From contig JAPYMA010000772.1 of assembly GCA_035041965.1 (NCBI GenBank), positions 248,001 to 312,000 of the forward strand: 64,000 nucleotides of DNA. Direction: 5' to 3'. How positions within the stretch are numbered: the stretch's first letter is position 1; every line of letters begins with the position of its first letter. A program made the translations under genes and the position numbers. Source of the DNA: Anisakis pegreffii. Its lineage: Eukaryota > Nematoda > Chromadorea > Rhabditida > Anisakidae. The notes beneath the pieces are model-generated. The model worked only from the letters and a program-made list of their open reading frames with translations. It was not told the origin of the DNA and did not search any database. Below, piece after piece: positions 1 through 12,836 of the stretch.

Positions 1-180
1 GTGTCTAGATTGAGGGGAATCGGGAATAGTCCAGCTGAGCAATTGATGCTTGTTTCATGTCGCGTTCTGTCTACTGCTCAATATTCTCTGCGATCTTTTG
101 TTGTCAGTGAAAGTGTTTTTCATCATGTTAAGATTGAGTGATGTGACTAAACTGAGAATTGAGGGGTGGAATTCGTTCAG

Positions 181-1330
181 ATGATGCTTATGTTAGTATT
201 CGAACTGAGCATGACTCTTACAAAAAGATATTCACCAAGAACAGTTCCATGTATTCAGATATACGAAAATATGCTGCAAATGACCCGTTCGTCATTATCA
301 CAAATGTGAACAACACAGCGAAGTCTAGGTTACTGCGTCTCAGTAATCTCAGTGCGGAGACTCACTTTTCAGCCGAAATATTCAATTTTAAAAATCCATT
401 AGATAATTCAATACCTAGGCATAATGCGTTCATCATGAATTTTCAACGAGAACTTTTCAAGGTTGAGGTATGCAGCAGATATTCGCAGAAAACAACGCTT
501 ACAAACACTTTTACTCGTGATGGTTATCATTTTCGGTGTTAGCTCATTTCCGCTCGATCTCTTCAACGTTATACAAGGCACGTCTCACAACATTCGTAAT
601 GACTCATCTGACTTGGTCAAGTTGAAAATTTTTATGTTATTATATTGTATCTAATTTCATGAATGAGGCACTGTTCGTTTGATCAAACGAGAATTTTCAT
701 CAACGTGGCATTTGTTTAAAATAGCATTATGAATAGGATAGCTGCTTCAAGCATAGTCCAAAAAATAGCTTGCACACGCTTACAGATATGGAATTAGCGT
801 ACCGAACGGAACTCATATCTCAAGAAATCAAACAGGTGATATTTTTGGTGACACACTGGGTTGCAATGGTCGGAACATTGTGCAATCCACTTGTGTACGC
901 TTGGTGGAGTGATAACTTCCGCAGAGATACACAGGTGGTTGATCATTGCTCAGTGAATTAAACGAGCAGTTATGCAGATACTTTTACATCTGAATCAGTC
1001 GATTTTTTGATGTAAGATAGCACATATATTCCGATGAAACGACATATTTTTAGTTGTATGCTATTCATCTTAATGCACCAACATCATAAACTGAAAATCG
1101 CATTCCGTTCCTCGAGCTTTCAGCGAATGATAGCTGCATTTGGTCAACGTTACGGCTTACTTCGCTGCCTCACTTCGCCTTATATGAACGCTGTACCATC
1201 CAGGACATCACATGTGTGTACACAAAGACATTCAACTACGAACGAAATGAAGACTTTGCTCAGGATTAATAACGATGACTTGGTGGAGAGAAGCGTACGC
1301 AAAAACACAATGCAATCAAGCGTTCGATAG
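181..1330 (+). CDS. Neuropeptide-type 7TM receptor, 3' part
   Basis: This is the C-terminal part of a rhodopsin-family G-protein-coupled receptor, probably for a neuropeptide. The exons are 181-328, 462-595, 786-934 and 1124-1330. Their phases fit at every junction, and the acceptors are TTCAG, TTCAAG, TTACAG and TTTCAG. Exon 181-328 is polar and is the third intracellular loop. Exon 462-595 begins with a basic stretch (RRKQR) and then TM6, with FGVSSFPLD where many receptors have FxxCWLP. Exon 786-934 holds TM7 with the NPLVY form of the NPxxY motif, followed by WWSDNFRR, typical of helix 8. The last exon is a basic tail with a TAG stop. TM1-TM5 lie before the window: no hydrophobic segment can be read in bases 1-180. 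The ligand cannot be inferred. The gene converges on the receptor gene at 1993-4346. Confidence 0.85.
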
Positions 1331-1992
1331 ATACATTCAGCTTCGATAAATTGAACGTATTCGATGCGTTTGCAAAAATGTTTTGTGTAGGGCAGATGTA
1401 ATGCAAGCTTTGGATTAGTAAAAACTCACGCTCATCCTTCTGGTGTTTTGCTATCGAAACAACCATATCAACTCCATTCTGCAACCAAATAAGTGTCTTA
1501 TTCTATCATTTATTCATCACAAAATGTTCATCTGGAGTTGATCAGTTGTCATGCTAGAGAGTGAATATTTCGGCTGAAACTACACTTCTGCGATTCACTT
1601 AGCTTATTCTTCATGATCTCTGTTCAATAAACATTGCTGAAGTGTCTAATTCATAAAGGCTTCGAATCAAATGTCTTTCCAAAGGTTTGCCAACAACGAG
1701 AAAAATCAAATTTTCACAACTCTGACCATTACTGAACTTTTTATTTCTGGGTATATACATCAGGAACCAGATCGAGAGAGATCACTTTTCAGACTGCATC
1801 CGTTTCGAGCTTTCTCCAAGGAGTCCTGCAACGCTACATGACTGAACACTTTATAACTTTCGCTGACGATTTATAACTAAATAATAACTTTCGCTGATGA
1901 GCGAGAAATCATTGAGAATAATCGTTGAACGAATACGGCAACACATTGCGGTGAACATCAAAGTTGATTGCTCTCATTTAGTTGGTGGGTCA
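1331..1992. other. Gap between two convergent receptor genes
   Basis: I see no coding exon here. The stretch must hold the 3' UTRs and poly(A) sites of the two tail-to-tail receptor genes. An AATAAA lies near 1627. Confidence 0.5.
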
Positions 1993-4346
1993 CTAATGCG
2001 CATATGAGGTCAGATATCTTTCAGCTGTCTCAGATAAGTTTGTCAGGTAATTGACGAACGTTTTCTGATTCACTGTCGTTGGGTATTTGAGTGCACGTGA
2101 ATCGAAACTTTTCGACGGTGAATCCTTCTGGATAAATCCAATCCACTTGAGTAATGCTCGTCGATATTCCGAGCTACATAATGCGTAAAGGTAGAAATTG
2201 TACAGATAACTGTAAAGTGGTTCGTTCATTTTTCAGTTGAAAAAAATGTTTGAAATTCAATTGTTCATTTGATTCAAAATTTTTGATTCATCCATTTCAT
2301 AATTTACTGACTGTGAGGAAATTTTGTATAATGAAACCTTACACGCAAATGCTAAAGCGTTTAACGAGTAGGGAACATAGGCAAACCTGCTCGCTTGAAG
2401 AAGATTGGCGATTGCACGAAAGATTTGCATAGATAATGAACGATTATTGAAATGATCCACAAACAGTGAGAGTATCGATGCGGGTAAAGTGCAAACAACG
2501 AACGTTGTTGATGTTATCAACAGCAATATCGAAACCCTTAAAACTGTTTCACTCAGCAAAAACATTCCGATAGTCACCTCACTGGTCTCATTCTGCATTG
2601 TTCCTATGAACTCATAATGGATAACCCAAAGAGCTATTATTCATGAACGCATTCGCTGCAAACCTCTGTTCGATCTATAGTGTCCGATCTATTCGGTGAA
2701 TTACCGAAGGTGTGATACTCATCGGTGTATTCTTTATGATTTATACCGGTTCTGAATCACACCTTCGATAATTCACCGAATCTCAACACTAGAGAAACTT
2801 TGGTACTTTTGAAATAATTTGTTTCGAATTCAACTTTTCAGTCAAGTGTTAATGGCAGAAGGTGGTCACACAAAGAAGGTGCTCAATGAGGATTGCAACG
2901 AAAAACAAACCTCTTTGTCCCTGTTTGGCGTGCTTTAAACCCCCGTCTCCTAGAGTTGAATTTATACAAATTGCGAATAATTGCGGAATTTAACACTACC
3001 AAAATAACAATCGGACCCAACTTAGCGAAGAACTGAAATATTGGTATATACTTACAAATTAAGACCATCGTTTTTTTCGATAAATAGGTTTTGCGGTCCA
3101 TAATTCTCGATGAAATGAAATGATTTTTCATCAGCATAAATATGAGAAAGTGTGCACCTGCATTACCACTGAAAAATCTCCCGCACTCTAATACACAACG
3201 AAAAATCCATCTAACGAGAACTGTTGTATGCGCTAATGAAACTTCTCTACGTGGTCACCAAAAATTTACAAATCATTTTATAAATCATTCGAAAAAGTTT
3301 TATCGCACCTCTCTGAATGCAATATAAATTCGAAATTCATTCGTATTATTCAGTTTCACATTTCGTTCCACTTTCCAAATGGTGTGATTTTTGGCATCCA
3401 AACTTTTGATCGTTAGCTTTTGCCAAGCTGAAATATTCAGTTGTGGAGTGCTTATTGCTAGGCAATAAATTGTTGATAATGATGGGGTATGAAAAAATTT
3501 GATTGGTTTGTTTCGATAGTTGAATGCGTTCCTTGTGAAAGAAGATCGACGATGGACTACCTGAAGGCACAAAAACGATGAACGATAGCATGAAGAGTGT
3601 GAAAATCGTTGCTTTTATATTGTAGCGTGATTCACCCGACTTAAAACAAGTGATTGGATGACAAATTGATATGTAGCGATCCACTGTCATTGCAACTATA
3701 CATAATGCACTAAAAGCGTTATAATCACGATGCAAATAGGTATTCGTTAGGTTTATTATCAGTTTAGGTTTCAGTTTCTCAAAGTAACGCCGGCAGAAAA
3801 TGCGAGAATAATTTGCATGAGTATTTGCATATGAGGTGAACTTTCGATTGGATCATCGATCGCGATAGCAATTTAACTGTGAAATATTATATTATCCATC
3901 AACGATGTCATCGTTTTTTTGTTAAATACAATCAAGTAACTTCATTCACATTGAGCACTGTTCACGTATTCATAGTGGTAATATTAAATGATTCGATTTT
4001 GAACGCATGAATAGACCGTAGATAATTCAGATCAGCAAGCTGAATGCAGCTAAATTTGGCGTTCGTGAATGAATCATTTATGTGACGAACCCTGCACACA
4101 TAAGAGCATTAACGAGTGGTAATTCAATGTGCGCGTGGAATAGCATTGCTGAATGAGAGTGCTGATCGTGCAGTTGGGCATGTCTCAGGATGAAAGGAAT
4201 CAATGCGACAATACTAAGGATATCTGCGATTGCACACGCTTTCAAATAGGTGAATCCAGACGAAGGGATCTGCGACAGTGTGATTAAGTTCAAACATTGG
4301 TTCACCAAACCAATACACAATACGCTCGGTAAAAGAATCACGTGAG
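1993..4346 (-). CDS. FMRFamide-like peptide receptor (7TM GPCR)
   Basis: This is a rhodopsin-family receptor resembling the FMRFamide/DMSR group. The exons in reading order are 4346-4091, 3709-3561, 3427-3309, 3032-2911, 2581-2345 and 2209-1993, and all phases agree. Exon 1 carries TM1, TM2 and the start of TM3 (HIELPLVNALMC). Exon 2 finishes TM3 with an intact DRY motif (VDRYISICHP) and TM4. Exon 3 is extracellular loop 2. Exon 4 is TM5 (GPIVILVVLN). Exon 5 is TM6, with a CTLP motif, and most of TM7. Exon 6 ends TM7 with YNFYLYAL in place of NPxxY, then SSEYRRAL as helix 8. An upstream exon with the start codon and N-terminus is missing from the model, because none of the open frames at 4350-4700 joins in phase. 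The acceptor at 2582 (ACCAG) is weak, so that junction is the least certain. Confidence 0.85.
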
Positions 4347-6890
4347 CTGAAATTATGGTAGTTTATTTATGGTAATGTTATCATAATTCATGGTCAGAGT
4401 GATCGTGAAGTCACTGTGACATTTCCAGGTTTTATTACAACCTGAATATGATGAAAGTAATGGCGAATTATCGGTTCAGTTCTTCTCTGAAATTTTATTC
4501 CATTCGATATTTGCACCATTCAGTTCGTAAGAGCAGTGAAATACAGAGGGTGTATTCTCGCAAAATGTCAGCAGTGATTTTTCTCGATTCTTCACTACTC
4601 ACGTCTCCATGAAGTATCTCAAGCTTCCTTATACGAACAGTCTCTTTCAAAACAGCAAGCTGTAACCAATTTATCTCGATTGACTCAATCACACATTGAG
4701 ATTATTCACGAAATGCTCTCTGATTTCACTCTTCAACATTTTACCTCTGCGCACTATGCACATCAGCATATTCTAGAACTTTTGTGCAGTAATTACTGAC
4801 TGTGTCTGCATCAGAGATATTCCATTCCCTTCACTGCAGCTCTCCATAAACCAAAGTAAACGATTCTAGATTGCCCATATGCACCTATTGACTGGTTTCC
4901 GTTGTTTAAAAATTTAGTTGTAATCACCACCTACCATCCAAATAAATCCCACAATGAATTCAGTAGAATTTCAGTGTCCAAAAAAATGGATTCTCACCAA
5001 AAATTTTCGATTTTATTGCAAAAATTCAGTCGTTACGAAAGTCAAAGACCATACAGCGACTTTACGAGCATCTTGCGCATCATTCAAATTGATGGATATT
5101 CCATAGATTTCTGCGAGAATAGCTACAGCACATTCAGCCAATTTTTTAAATACATTTTCAAAACGAACTTCACAAAGTTCGAAACTTCTTCAACATAGTC
5201 ACAAAATTTTTTATGAAAAAACCAAATTGTAGCTTCCCATGAAAACAAACGCAAACATAATGAGTGTGGTCGACGCTTGGTAATCTACAATGCAAAAATA
5301 TCAGTATCGGCGTGTGCTCTTACTAAAAAAACAGTCTCTTTGAAGTATAGATAATTTTTCAATCCGATAAGCTGCGAGAGTGAAATTGTTCTCCTATTCA
5401 TTCAATGATCAATTGCTTTTTCTGAAGAAACAACCCAAATTTTTTTAGTCACAACCATGAACAGAGACAGGCAGTATTTCTTTTCGCTTCTCTTGCTCAT
5501 TCAGAGGATCTTCCAGTTCGCTTCTCTTGCTCATTCAGATGATCTTCCAGTTCGCTTCTCTTGCTCATTCAGATGATCCCAAAAGAGTTCGCACATAATT
5601 AATTCACATAATTCAGTACGAAAATGTGAACAACCAGCTGACTCACCAATGAAATCAATCCTTTCCTCAGACATATTGCTTTGAATAGTAGCTAATATGC
5701 AAAACTACGACGCATGACATCATTCATCGAAATCGCGAAAATAATTATGTATGATAGCATAATAATCCAACGCAAAAGTGTGATCCGATGAATGACAGCC
5801 CCACTGAAATTGACTTCATCACGTCAAGAAACGCTTGCAGTTAACCGTAATGCTTTTACACTTTTACACGCCACTAGTTTTGCACTGTAATTTGTCACCC
5901 CTCAAAATCGGATGCACTTATCTGTATCAATTTATTTTGCAAATTTTTGAAAGTATTTGCATCTGATTTCCGGAAAAGATGAACATTGGACGGAAGAATA
6001 ATTCATGAGTAATGGAAAGCATCAGTGTTCATGACTTTTCTTGCCGTTCGAACTCCATGCTCAGTGAAGTCCTTAGTTATCAGCAAAGCGAAATTTAGGC
6101 TTGATTTAGAGAATTCTCTATGAAGGAATGATACAATGTAACTGAAACTATGCCAAAATCTTTCCAGTTAATCACTCCTGATTTCTATTCGGAGTACTTA
6201 AATTTCACGAGCTGACCAACTCCATTGACGCACAGTACTTAAGCGCATGTAAATCTAGAACAGCTCGTTTCTGAAGTGTTCACTTGCCATCAAAGATAAA
6301 CCATCGCCTTACCTCTATTATTCTTTAGATATTGGCCATACGGCTTCCTGAAGCAAATGATGCGTCGTTCACTGATTTTGAGATGAGGCTGAAAACAATC
6401 GGAATATTGTTGACTGTAGGAGAACTGATGATCAAATTGGAACGAGGCGATTCTTGTGAACACATTAAAACAATAAAATCTGAGATCGTGCGAAATTAAC
6501 GCAAAAAATATAACGAGAATAAATCGTTTATGAAATAAAGTAAATGAACGAGCACATGTACCATTGAGCATCTCTTTGTTAATAATAAATATTTTTCTCA
6601 CATCTCTTATCCACTTGCTCAGAGATGATCGTACTTACAATCTTTAATTCGAGAAGCAAAAAGCATGGTGATTTTGAGATTAAATGGTAATGCTTACAAT
6701 ACTAGACCTTTACCTGAATACGTCAAATTGCTCGAGCTCAAGTCGCATCAAGAAAACGAGAGAACAGAAATCAACTGCAATGCGAGTAGGTAACTGGAGT
6801 AAGACGAAACTGCGATAAACCGATAAACAATTTCACGTTCTTTGAGTCACTCGATAATCGACACATTTTGCTACAGCTGTCGCCATTTCC
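4347..6890. other. Intergenic, no gene recognised
   Basis: This stretch probably holds the 5' exon of the receptor gene at 1993-4346, but no open frame here joins it in phase. A short frame at 4692-4602 on the minus strand ends in a good donor (GTGAGT), but its phase is wrong for the next exon. Apart from the 34-bp tandem repeat at 5483-5578 I see nothing. Confidence 0.4.
5483..5578. repeat. 34-bp tandem repeat, about 2.8 copies
   Basis: The unit starting CTTCTCTTGCTCATTCAG recurs at 5487, 5521 and 5555. Copies are near identical, with a G/T change after CATTCAGA. The tandem is too short to be a satellite array and has no coding potential. Confidence 0.85.
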
Positions 6891-7620
6891 GACTAATGTT
6901 TACACGAGATCCCAGTAATACCGATTATCGGTATTAGAAAAGCGATATCTATCTCGAGATTCGTGATGTCGGTATTTCCGGTATTCATACAACAAGTCAT
7001 TTTAAGTCAATTTGATAGTATATTTATCACGATTGGAGCATTGAGTGAAAAGAAGCATAGTGAGATCATTTTCATTTTTTTGTTGAATTTCGTGAGCTTT
7101 AGCGAGTGATTTGTTAAATAAATTATATTATGAATAATTATGATCACATTGACTCAAAAAGAATGTGTTGAACATTTCTACATTTCAAAAATTGCTTTTC
7201 AATATCGGCATCGTCGGTATTGGGAAACGATACCGGTATTAATATCGATTTCAGTATTGAGAAAATAGTCAATATTTTGCAAACACTAGTTTCGATTAAC
7301 AGAGATGACGACCCAACTTGTTTCAATTCACAACAATATTCCTCTCTCGAATGTTTCAATTGGAACCAATTATTAAGTCTATTTAGGGACAGCAGTTCAT
7401 GACTTATACCAATTTGAAACCAGAAAACATTTGACAGAATGAAAGAGTGAAGTTGGCCACTCTTAAGATTTTCCATAAGAACTGAAGTGAAATATATATT
7501 GCTGTCAACAATCATCGGATAAATAAATAAATCTGATCACTGAGATATTTAATTATGCAAAAGCGTTTGCACAAGTGCAGCATCCAGCTGTTGCCTAATA
7601 AATGAACCACATCACAGTTC
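6891..7620. repeat. 730-bp dispersed repeat, copy 1
   Basis: The stretch aligns without gaps to 44804-45533 in the same orientation. I counted by eye about 15 differences, roughly 98% identity. Near its left end are several copies of a palindromic TACCG/CGGTA motif. A minus-strand open frame of 123 codons (7515-7144) and a plus-strand frame of 60 codons stay open in both copies. Neither resembles a transposase or reverse transcriptase I can name. It looks like a recently active, possibly non-autonomous mobile element. No terminal inverted repeats or target duplications could be defined. Confidence 0.85.
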
Positions 7621-9340
7621 ATATTTCATATGTACTGTGTTGAAACTCATTTATTGGATCAAACAGTATAATGTGGGCATTTAATGCTCGATTACATAAC
7701 AAAAAGCGAACGTTCCACGTGTTGGAAAAGTGTGGAATGGAATTATGATGTTACGAAATGTGTATGGGGAATATAAGGATATTAATCCTAAACAATATCG
7801 ATTACGAAAATTAAAACTTTGCATTGAATCCGAAATCTCCCTGAGATGGTTGCAAGCTCAAAACTACGAACCGCAACATACGTTCGAATGATATCTTCTC
7901 TGAGCTGGGTTCATCTTATTGTTAGCATCAGTGAAAGGGTGTGTTATTTCAGGCTATATTCTATAACGCTAAGAACGCTAGTGTTTGGATAATTTCATTA
8001 CGTAATGCCAGTATTATACAATGAATTATACTAGCATTTTTATTTAATAAATTATACTAATGCTAACGTTAGTATAACTTATCACACTCAGTACATTGTT
8101 CAGGAAATACTCATTAAGACATAGGAGAAGAATGACTGATACAAAAAAATAAGCTCAATACCGAGCCATCTGACGAAAGTATCATTTATCAACAATTGCA
8201 ATTGTGACTATCACGATTGGTGAAAAATACAAAATGAGGTCATTTACAGATAAATATGTTTTTATCGAGAGTTAAACAACGACCATATTCTACCCCATTC
8301 GCATCAACGCTGTATGAAAGTGGGAGTCTGAATTACTGTCGTTAATATCTGTACATATAAAAACATGAATAATCAAACTAACAACATCCTCGAATTCCGC
8401 AAAACCAACAACGGTAAGAGAGCAGTTAAACAAAGTGAAAATAATTCGATCAGAGTGGATGAGTCTGAAGGCAAAGCAGGCAAACGAACAAATGTAGACA
8501 ATAATAAGTGGAGGCAATCAACAGTCAATTGATAGGCATCATTCAAATTGTGATTATCTGTAGGCGTTGCTTTATGTGGCCATGTTGAAGAAGTTTTCAG
8601 ATATGGAATCACAAACATTTTACCATTTTCACATTACATCTACACGTATGCGCTTATAGAACGTCAACATACGAATAAAAAAACTTAATGGCACCTTCAT
8701 TTTTCGGGTTTATGACTGGATTGAAACCTGCAAGATGGTTGAATGTGAGAAGGGCGTCGCAATTTTCGGATAATTTGGTTTCAAGAAGTACACTATCAAA
8801 CAATATTACTCAAGGCATTTGCCGTAAACATTTTGTTATGAAAACAGTTAAAATACAGTATCAGGTGAAGAACACAGTGGAATACACCCGAAAAAAACAG
8901 CGCGTACACAATGTATGTATTGTTTTTTTTTTGGTTATATTCAACTGCGTTCTTCACTTGCTTTAACACTGTACTTTTCGTATCGCATTGAGGCAAAGCA
9001 ATTATATCAAAACCTACAATTTTATTCCCGTTTCGATTGGAAATGCAGTGATTTCAACGCTCCGATGCAGTCTCCATAGACTCGTTGAAAAAGATGTATT
9101 TTTTAGGTTCGAATGTCTAAACGCTCTAAAATGTGCGCATCTGAATTCAGTATGAATGAAAACATTTCAATTGGAGTAGTCGAAATATTTCGAAAGTATA
9201 GAGATATCACTACTTCAACAATTCAATTTCTCTGTGTAAACCGCTTCACGCAGTTCAATATTACATCAGATAAACTGTTCTCAAAGTGTACCAAAAAATC
9301 AAATAACTTGTGCTATCTTTAATGAACACACCCAGACACA
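7621..9340. other. Intergenic, no gene recognised
   Basis: AT-rich sequence with only short chance frames. The imperfect palindrome at 8862-8960 is the only structure I see. Confidence 0.5.
8862..8960. repeat. Imperfect palindrome, arms about 38 bp
   Basis: The left arm, starting CAGGTGAAGAACACAGT at 8862, is the reverse complement of the right arm ending at 8960 with about five mismatches. A loop of about 22 bp separates them. As a result both strands carry similar short open frames. It could be a small foldback element or an inverted duplication. Confidence 0.75.
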
Positions 9341-9563
9341 TTAATCCATCAACTCATCCGTAGTAATAGATGTCATACTGTACTTTGCATCATAAGCAAA
9401 TGAATCAATCCGTTCGGATGCACCCAATTCAATCGGATCCAATGCAGTCGCAGAGCCCAACATCAAATACATAAATTTGATAAGGAACATGGTAATCAGA
9501 GCATATCGATAGACGAAGTTGTTACCGGATGATGTTGGCTCTCGACCGTACACTTCTACCGCA
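9341..9563 (-). CDS. Hypothetical 3' exon with one membrane segment
   Basis: The frame is open from a plausible acceptor (TATCTAAAG, exon start 9563) to a TAA stop. It encodes about 73 residues. A hydrophobic stretch (YALITMFLIKFMYLMLG) is followed by an acidic, serine/threonine-rich tail ending in TTDELMD. Codon use looks coding. I do not recognise the family. No upstream exon with a matching phase was found between 9600 and 14400, so it is either the last exon of a gene whose other exons I missed or a fortuitous frame. Confidence 0.35.
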
Positions 9564-10559
9564 CTTTAGATAGAGCTGAATGTGGTCATAGCTCGAAAGA
9601 AGGAAGTGAACTTCTTCTAAAGTCGATAAGACGGACGTTCGGTAAGTCGTTAAATTGGTTGAGTTCATTTATTTGTCGTTTGTTCGCATCATCGATACTA
9701 AAGTTGTTTGCATGTGTACCATTCAAGAGCAAGAATGCTTCTTGTTTAAGAACAATGAAACGTGCATTTAAGCATCAACTGAATTAATAGCGCATTGCGT
9801 CTCATATTTATCAATCTAGTAATTACACTGCTTGGCGGATATTTGTTTTTTGGTTGTCTTTCAAACACATCTGAACAAAATGATTTCAACTAACAGAGGA
9901 TTCAACAAAGCAGTAGGATTCGTTTCATTATGTTTCGACGGTGAGAAATGAAAACCGTTGAACTTTTCCGGTTATTGAAATATGTTATTCGACCTGATGA
10001 TGATTAATTGTAAATCAGAACGATGATGCTAATCATAATTGTTAATGCAACGGTAGAACGATGGAGTTTTGAAGATTGTACACAAGAAGTTCTATTAGGT
10101 GAAAAGTTCGGAATTTGTATCACGTTTAACGTCATAGCAATCAAAAATAGACTTTTGATGATGCGAAGTAATCAGTCAATGCCACAGCATTCAGTTTGAA
10201 AAAAATGATACCGAGCAACTGCTTTTGTTAGTTCAGATGGTTACGACAGCTGATAGTGCGGAAAATTGATCCATTCAAAAATTCATTCACGCGGCATTCA
10301 GTTCAATTATGCAACGTTCAAAATATTCATTGTATTATAGAACGCTTAACAACTACACTTAACAATGTATTACATTCACAAGGAAGGGTCACGAACTTAC
10401 CCCCGCCTTTTGGGATGAGACATATATCATTTTGTAGAGCTCATGTAGCTGATCATGGATCTGCAAATAATTTTTGCTGCGGACAAGGGGGACGCGAGAT
10501 ATGGGGGGAAAAGGTTTTCAGTCAGTGTATTGAAGTGAATTTCTGAATTTCGGTTTGAC

Positions 10560-10650
10560 GGCGGTGGCTTGGCCTAGCGGATGGTGCGATAGACGCAAGA
10601 GTGGGTGTTCGGAGGTTCGGATCCCCATGTTGGATTAGTTTTTTTTCTCA
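10560..10650 (+). repeat. tRNA-related Pol III element (SINE-like or tRNA pseudogene)
   Basis: TGGCCTAGCGG at 10570-10580 fits a Pol III A box. GGTTCGGATCC at 10614-10624 fits a B box with one mismatch to the consensus. Box spacing is tRNA-like, and a run of T follows at 10639-10646. The acceptor ends do not pair (GGTGGC on the left against ATGTTGG on the right), and the T stem has a mismatch. It is therefore not a functional tRNA gene. I read it as a tRNA-derived SINE head or a decayed tRNA. Confidence 0.5.
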
Positions 10651-10684
10651 TCCATCTGTAGCGTATTGAAGCTAACGTGATGTT

Positions 10685-11104
10685 TTGCTGCCCTCCCCAC
10701 AACTTCTATCGTGGGGACATTTTATATTTTTTTCGGTTTTTTGGTGTTTTTTGCTGTTTACAACTGATCATAATGAGCATGTCTATTCGCACGCTTGTGG
10801 ATACATCCAACAACATCCGGATGAATTCGAAACACCGGTTCCAGTGTGTTTTCCAAACGACGTAACTCAAGATTGTGATATCAATAATTGTGATCAGTTT
10901 TCTTTTGTGAAGTGTTCTTATTGTAAATTGTATGTATGTTTGCATCATTTTATTGTGAATAGACATCAGTTTTCTTTTGTCAGTGTATTCAATGTACTGT
11001 ACTTAACAATTCATTCAAAAATAGTGTTCAATTATAGAACGCACAGTGCTGTTCGAGTTGCATCGATTGGAATGTCATGTCAGTTCTTTGTGACGAACAT
11101 GTGA
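10685..11104 (+). CDS. Open frame with Cys/His-rich segment, uncertain
   Basis: The 139-codon frame contains a segment around 10790-10970 with a regular cysteine/histidine pattern. The spacing KCSYCKLYVCLHH looks like a small zinc-binding knuckle. The N-terminal part is hydrophobic and unconvincing. The DNA motif CAGTTTTCTTTTGT is duplicated within it (near 10897 and 10967). No splice context or homolog is recognised. It could be an exon of a transposon-encoded protein or chance. Confidence 0.25.
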   Translation: MLPSPQLLSWGHFIFFSVFWCFLLFTTDHNEHVYSHACGYIQQHPDEFETPVPVCFPNDVTQDCDINNCDQFSFVKCSYCKLYVCLHHFIVNRHQFSFVSVFNVLYLTIHSKIVFNYRTHSAVRVASIGMSCQFFVTNM

Positions 11105-12836
11105 ACTATTTTTTGTGGCAAGAATTGTTTTACGTCAGCAGTTAAACGTGAATTGACTGATTTATCACAAACGAACAACATTGTTTCATATTTATATCGT
11201 TATTCAAAAATGAACAATTGCTGTGCTCTAATTACGATTGAATGGATCAGGAAAACCGGGCATATGAAATGTTCGATAATGAAAATTGCCTGTTCTGAAT
11301 ACATTGCTGATACCAAAGCAATAGGCGACAATGTGTTGCAACTTGCAAACCAGTATTGAAATAAATGTGACATTCAAATTGAAATAAATGTGACATTCAA
11401 AAAAACTGACAGAAAATCTGTAGAAACCAGCACCGAATGGAAGGCATTGTGCAGAAGGCGAAAAAAAAACAATGTGTTGACGAGTTGAACGTAGCGATTT
11501 GGACGTCCCTACTAAGTCATGTGAAAAACCGTTCTTGATAGTGTGGAGAGGCGTTCATTGGATGAGTACAAGAAATAATACTTCAGTGTGATGAAGAGAA
11601 GAAATAAGACGCATGCTTGCTAATTTGAATTACAGTTGGATAAATGATTTGACGTCAATTAAAAATTCAATCAATATGATGCCATCGCAGTGAAATGCTG
11701 ATTTAAGCATGCAGTCAACTGTTTCCTTAACATTTTATTGTCCCACTTACGACCATTAAAAAGTCCCACGGGAGTATGTATATCTTCCTTCTCCTTTTAT
11801 GAATTCATTTCGCATTAAAACGCACTGAATGATGCAACGTTTCGCATCGGCAGTAAATTCAACATTCTAACGATAAACTGCTTGAAGAACGAATCGACAG
11901 TGTTGAGAGGCGTTCATTGGATGGTTACAAGAAAGAATACTTTTAAATCGACAAAAGAATCGAAACGCATAAAAAGTCTGAAAAGTAATTTCTACATCAA
12001 GCACCATCGATGATATTCCCTCTGGACTGACGCAAAGACAAATGCGATCGCAGTAATTGCAATGGATGTGAATCAATGTGTCGTTGTGCTTTCATGACTG
12101 CAACCATTCAACTATTGTTTTGTACGGATTAACTGATTATGAAATCAGAGTGAAGATTGTACCATCGTGAACTGAATCCCTGAAAGTAAATTTTAACGTT
12201 TTATTTGTGAAGTGAACAAATCAAAAACCACATATTATCCTGCTAGCTGAAATTCATGGATAACGTACTAAAACCAATATTTTTTTCTCAGTTTCTGACT
12301 TTCGGCTTCTCAATTTTTCGTTCGATTGTGAAGAATTTATTTATGGCTGTAGAGTCGTTTCACGAGACTGATGCTCTACGAGTAATGAGTGAGATCTTTC
12401 GTGATGTTGGGAATATGTTTTGGTCAAACGTTGAGAGGACGTTTCAGTTGCAAATAATATTTTCGTATAAAGCATGATTTCTCAAGAAAGGGTGTTCGCA
12501 CCACCAAACGGCTCTAGGGGACTACAAGACAAGGTTTAATTTCTTGTGCATTAAAATAGGCAAGGTCAGAGTTCAACGCATACATGTGTGTGAGGTAAGC
12601 GAGAATGGATTTTAACTTATATATTTTTGAAAGAGCTAGAACGTACTCTAATGGCTTGCACTTATTCATAATACAGACACTCACTGTAGTGAATGAGAGA
12701 TAGAAAATGGACGTTGTGAGGGGTGCCAGTACATCCGAAATTTTTTGGGGAGTGCATGGGAAAAAAGATTGAGAACCATTGGTAAAGGGTGAGCGATGGT
12801 TCATCCAAATAGCAGCAAATGTACGTAGACTGTATC

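Noticed and set aside
3033..3137. Upstream extension of receptor exon 4 (frame beginning MLMKNHFISS)
   Set aside because: The phase of the preceding exon and the TTTCAG at 3033-3038 place the exon start at 3032. The extension would break the frame.
4495..4692. Minus-strand frame upstream of the FMRFamide-type receptor, possible first exon
   Set aside because: It ends in a good GTGAGT donor but in phase 0, while the next exon needs phase 1. The protein also does not look like a receptor N-terminus.
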